The notes below the pieces were generated by a model. That model was not told where the DNA came from. It worked only from the letters and a program-made list of their open reading frames with translations, and searched no databases. A stretch of DNA of 64,000 bases from Lepas anatifera (lineage: Eukaryota > Arthropoda > Thecostraca > Lepadidae), in contig JAOTON010002073.1 of assembly GCA_034440635.1 (NCBI GenBank), positions 1,130,501 through 1,194,500 of the forward strand, in the 5' to 3' direction. Of the stretch, positions 63,480 through 64,000 are shown piece by piece; the first letter of the stretch is position 1; the number at the start of each line of letters is the position of its first letter. The position numbers were made by a program, and so were the translations under genes.

Positions 63480-64000
63480 TCCTATGCCTATGCCGCCTAG
63501 GGGCCCCCAAATTATCTCGGAGGGCCCCAAGGTCCAGACCATGGCTCAGGAACCTACATAGATCAGTCAGCTCAAGGGCCCAGACGAGTGCATTAGCCTC
63601 GGGACCAGCTTATCAAGGGGCCCTACATAAGCACAGGACCCCTAGAAGCTCATCACAGTGGAGCCCTAGATTCGCACAGGGTGCCAGATTAGCTTAGGGG
63701 CCCGGTTCAGCTCGGGGGTCCCCAGGTCGACTTATGTAGGGTCTCAAAACAGCTCAAGGGGCTTGTTCAAGCTCACGGATCCCAGCTTAGCTCAATGACG
63801 CTAGAACAGTTCAGGGGCCCCAGACCAGCTCAGGGCTCTTGTTCAGCACAGGCCAGCTCAGCTCAGGGGCCCAGATCGGCTGATATAGGGTCCCCTCTCA
63901 TACCAGCTCAGGGGCCCCATTCAGCTCACGGCCCCCAGCTTAGCCAGGGACCTTAGAAGAGTTCAGGGCCCCATACCAGATCAGGGGCCCCAGTTAAGCA
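63480..64000 (+). repeat. Degenerate GGGGCCC-rich minisatellite, runs off the window
   Basis: Recurring 'AGCTCAGGGGCCCCAG' phrases with variable spacing, usually 20-30 bp. It is cut by the right window edge, so its full length is unknown. Confidence 0.85.

Overview
This window is nuclear DNA from an animal, most probably an arthropod and possibly a crustacean. The basis is a spliced gene with GT-AG introns of 0.2 to 10.9 kb, long AT-rich introns crowded with transposon relics and tRNA-derived SINEs, and microsatellites. No bacterial-style operon, rRNA or CRISPR array is present. Crustacean is inferred only from the gene family and the genome texture.

The only gene I can support is one large plus-strand gene of the alpha-2-macroglobulin/complement C3/TEP superfamily. 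It runs from 20043 to its stop codon at 58850 in 25 visible coding exons, about 1649 residues. All 24 exon junctions keep the reading frame. Its features match Macroglobulin complement-related (Mcr, also TEP6): macroglobulin domains, one LDL-receptor class A (LDLa) module where other family members carry a bait or anaphylatoxin region, a thioester-type domain without the thioester motif, a Cys-rich linker, and a C-terminal membrane anchor. The exon carrying the start codon and signal peptide is not securely identified. A leader-like ORF lies at 2322-2390, but its phase does not fit.

Region by region. 1-5.5 kb is a cluster of TTAA-flanked non-autonomous elements saturated with AGGTCA/TGACCT half-sites. 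5.5-15.7 kb shows little that can be recognised. 15.7-17.35 kb is a head-to-head pair of the same TTAA family. 17.35-20.0 kb holds a small hairpin satellite and a MITE. 20.0-58.85 kb is the gene. Its third intron (10.9 kb) contains a 4.4 kb hAT element with intact termini and a perfect 8-bp target duplication, two SINE families and another TTAA element. Its fourth intron has a (GT)n and (GA)n microsatellite block. Its seventh intron holds a SINE, a non-LTR retrotransposon fragment and a TTAA element. 58.85-64.0 kb is 3' flank with MITEs, SINEs and a degenerate GGGGCCC-rich minisatellite running off the window edge.

The most unusual pattern is inside the gene. Three exons (13, 16 and 18) are preceded by tandem copies of their own splice-acceptor and exon-start sequence, with units of about 44, 38 and 81 bp. 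At exons 16 and 18 the upstream copies read into stop codons, and at exon 13 they are degenerate, so only the last copy in each series opens the real exon.
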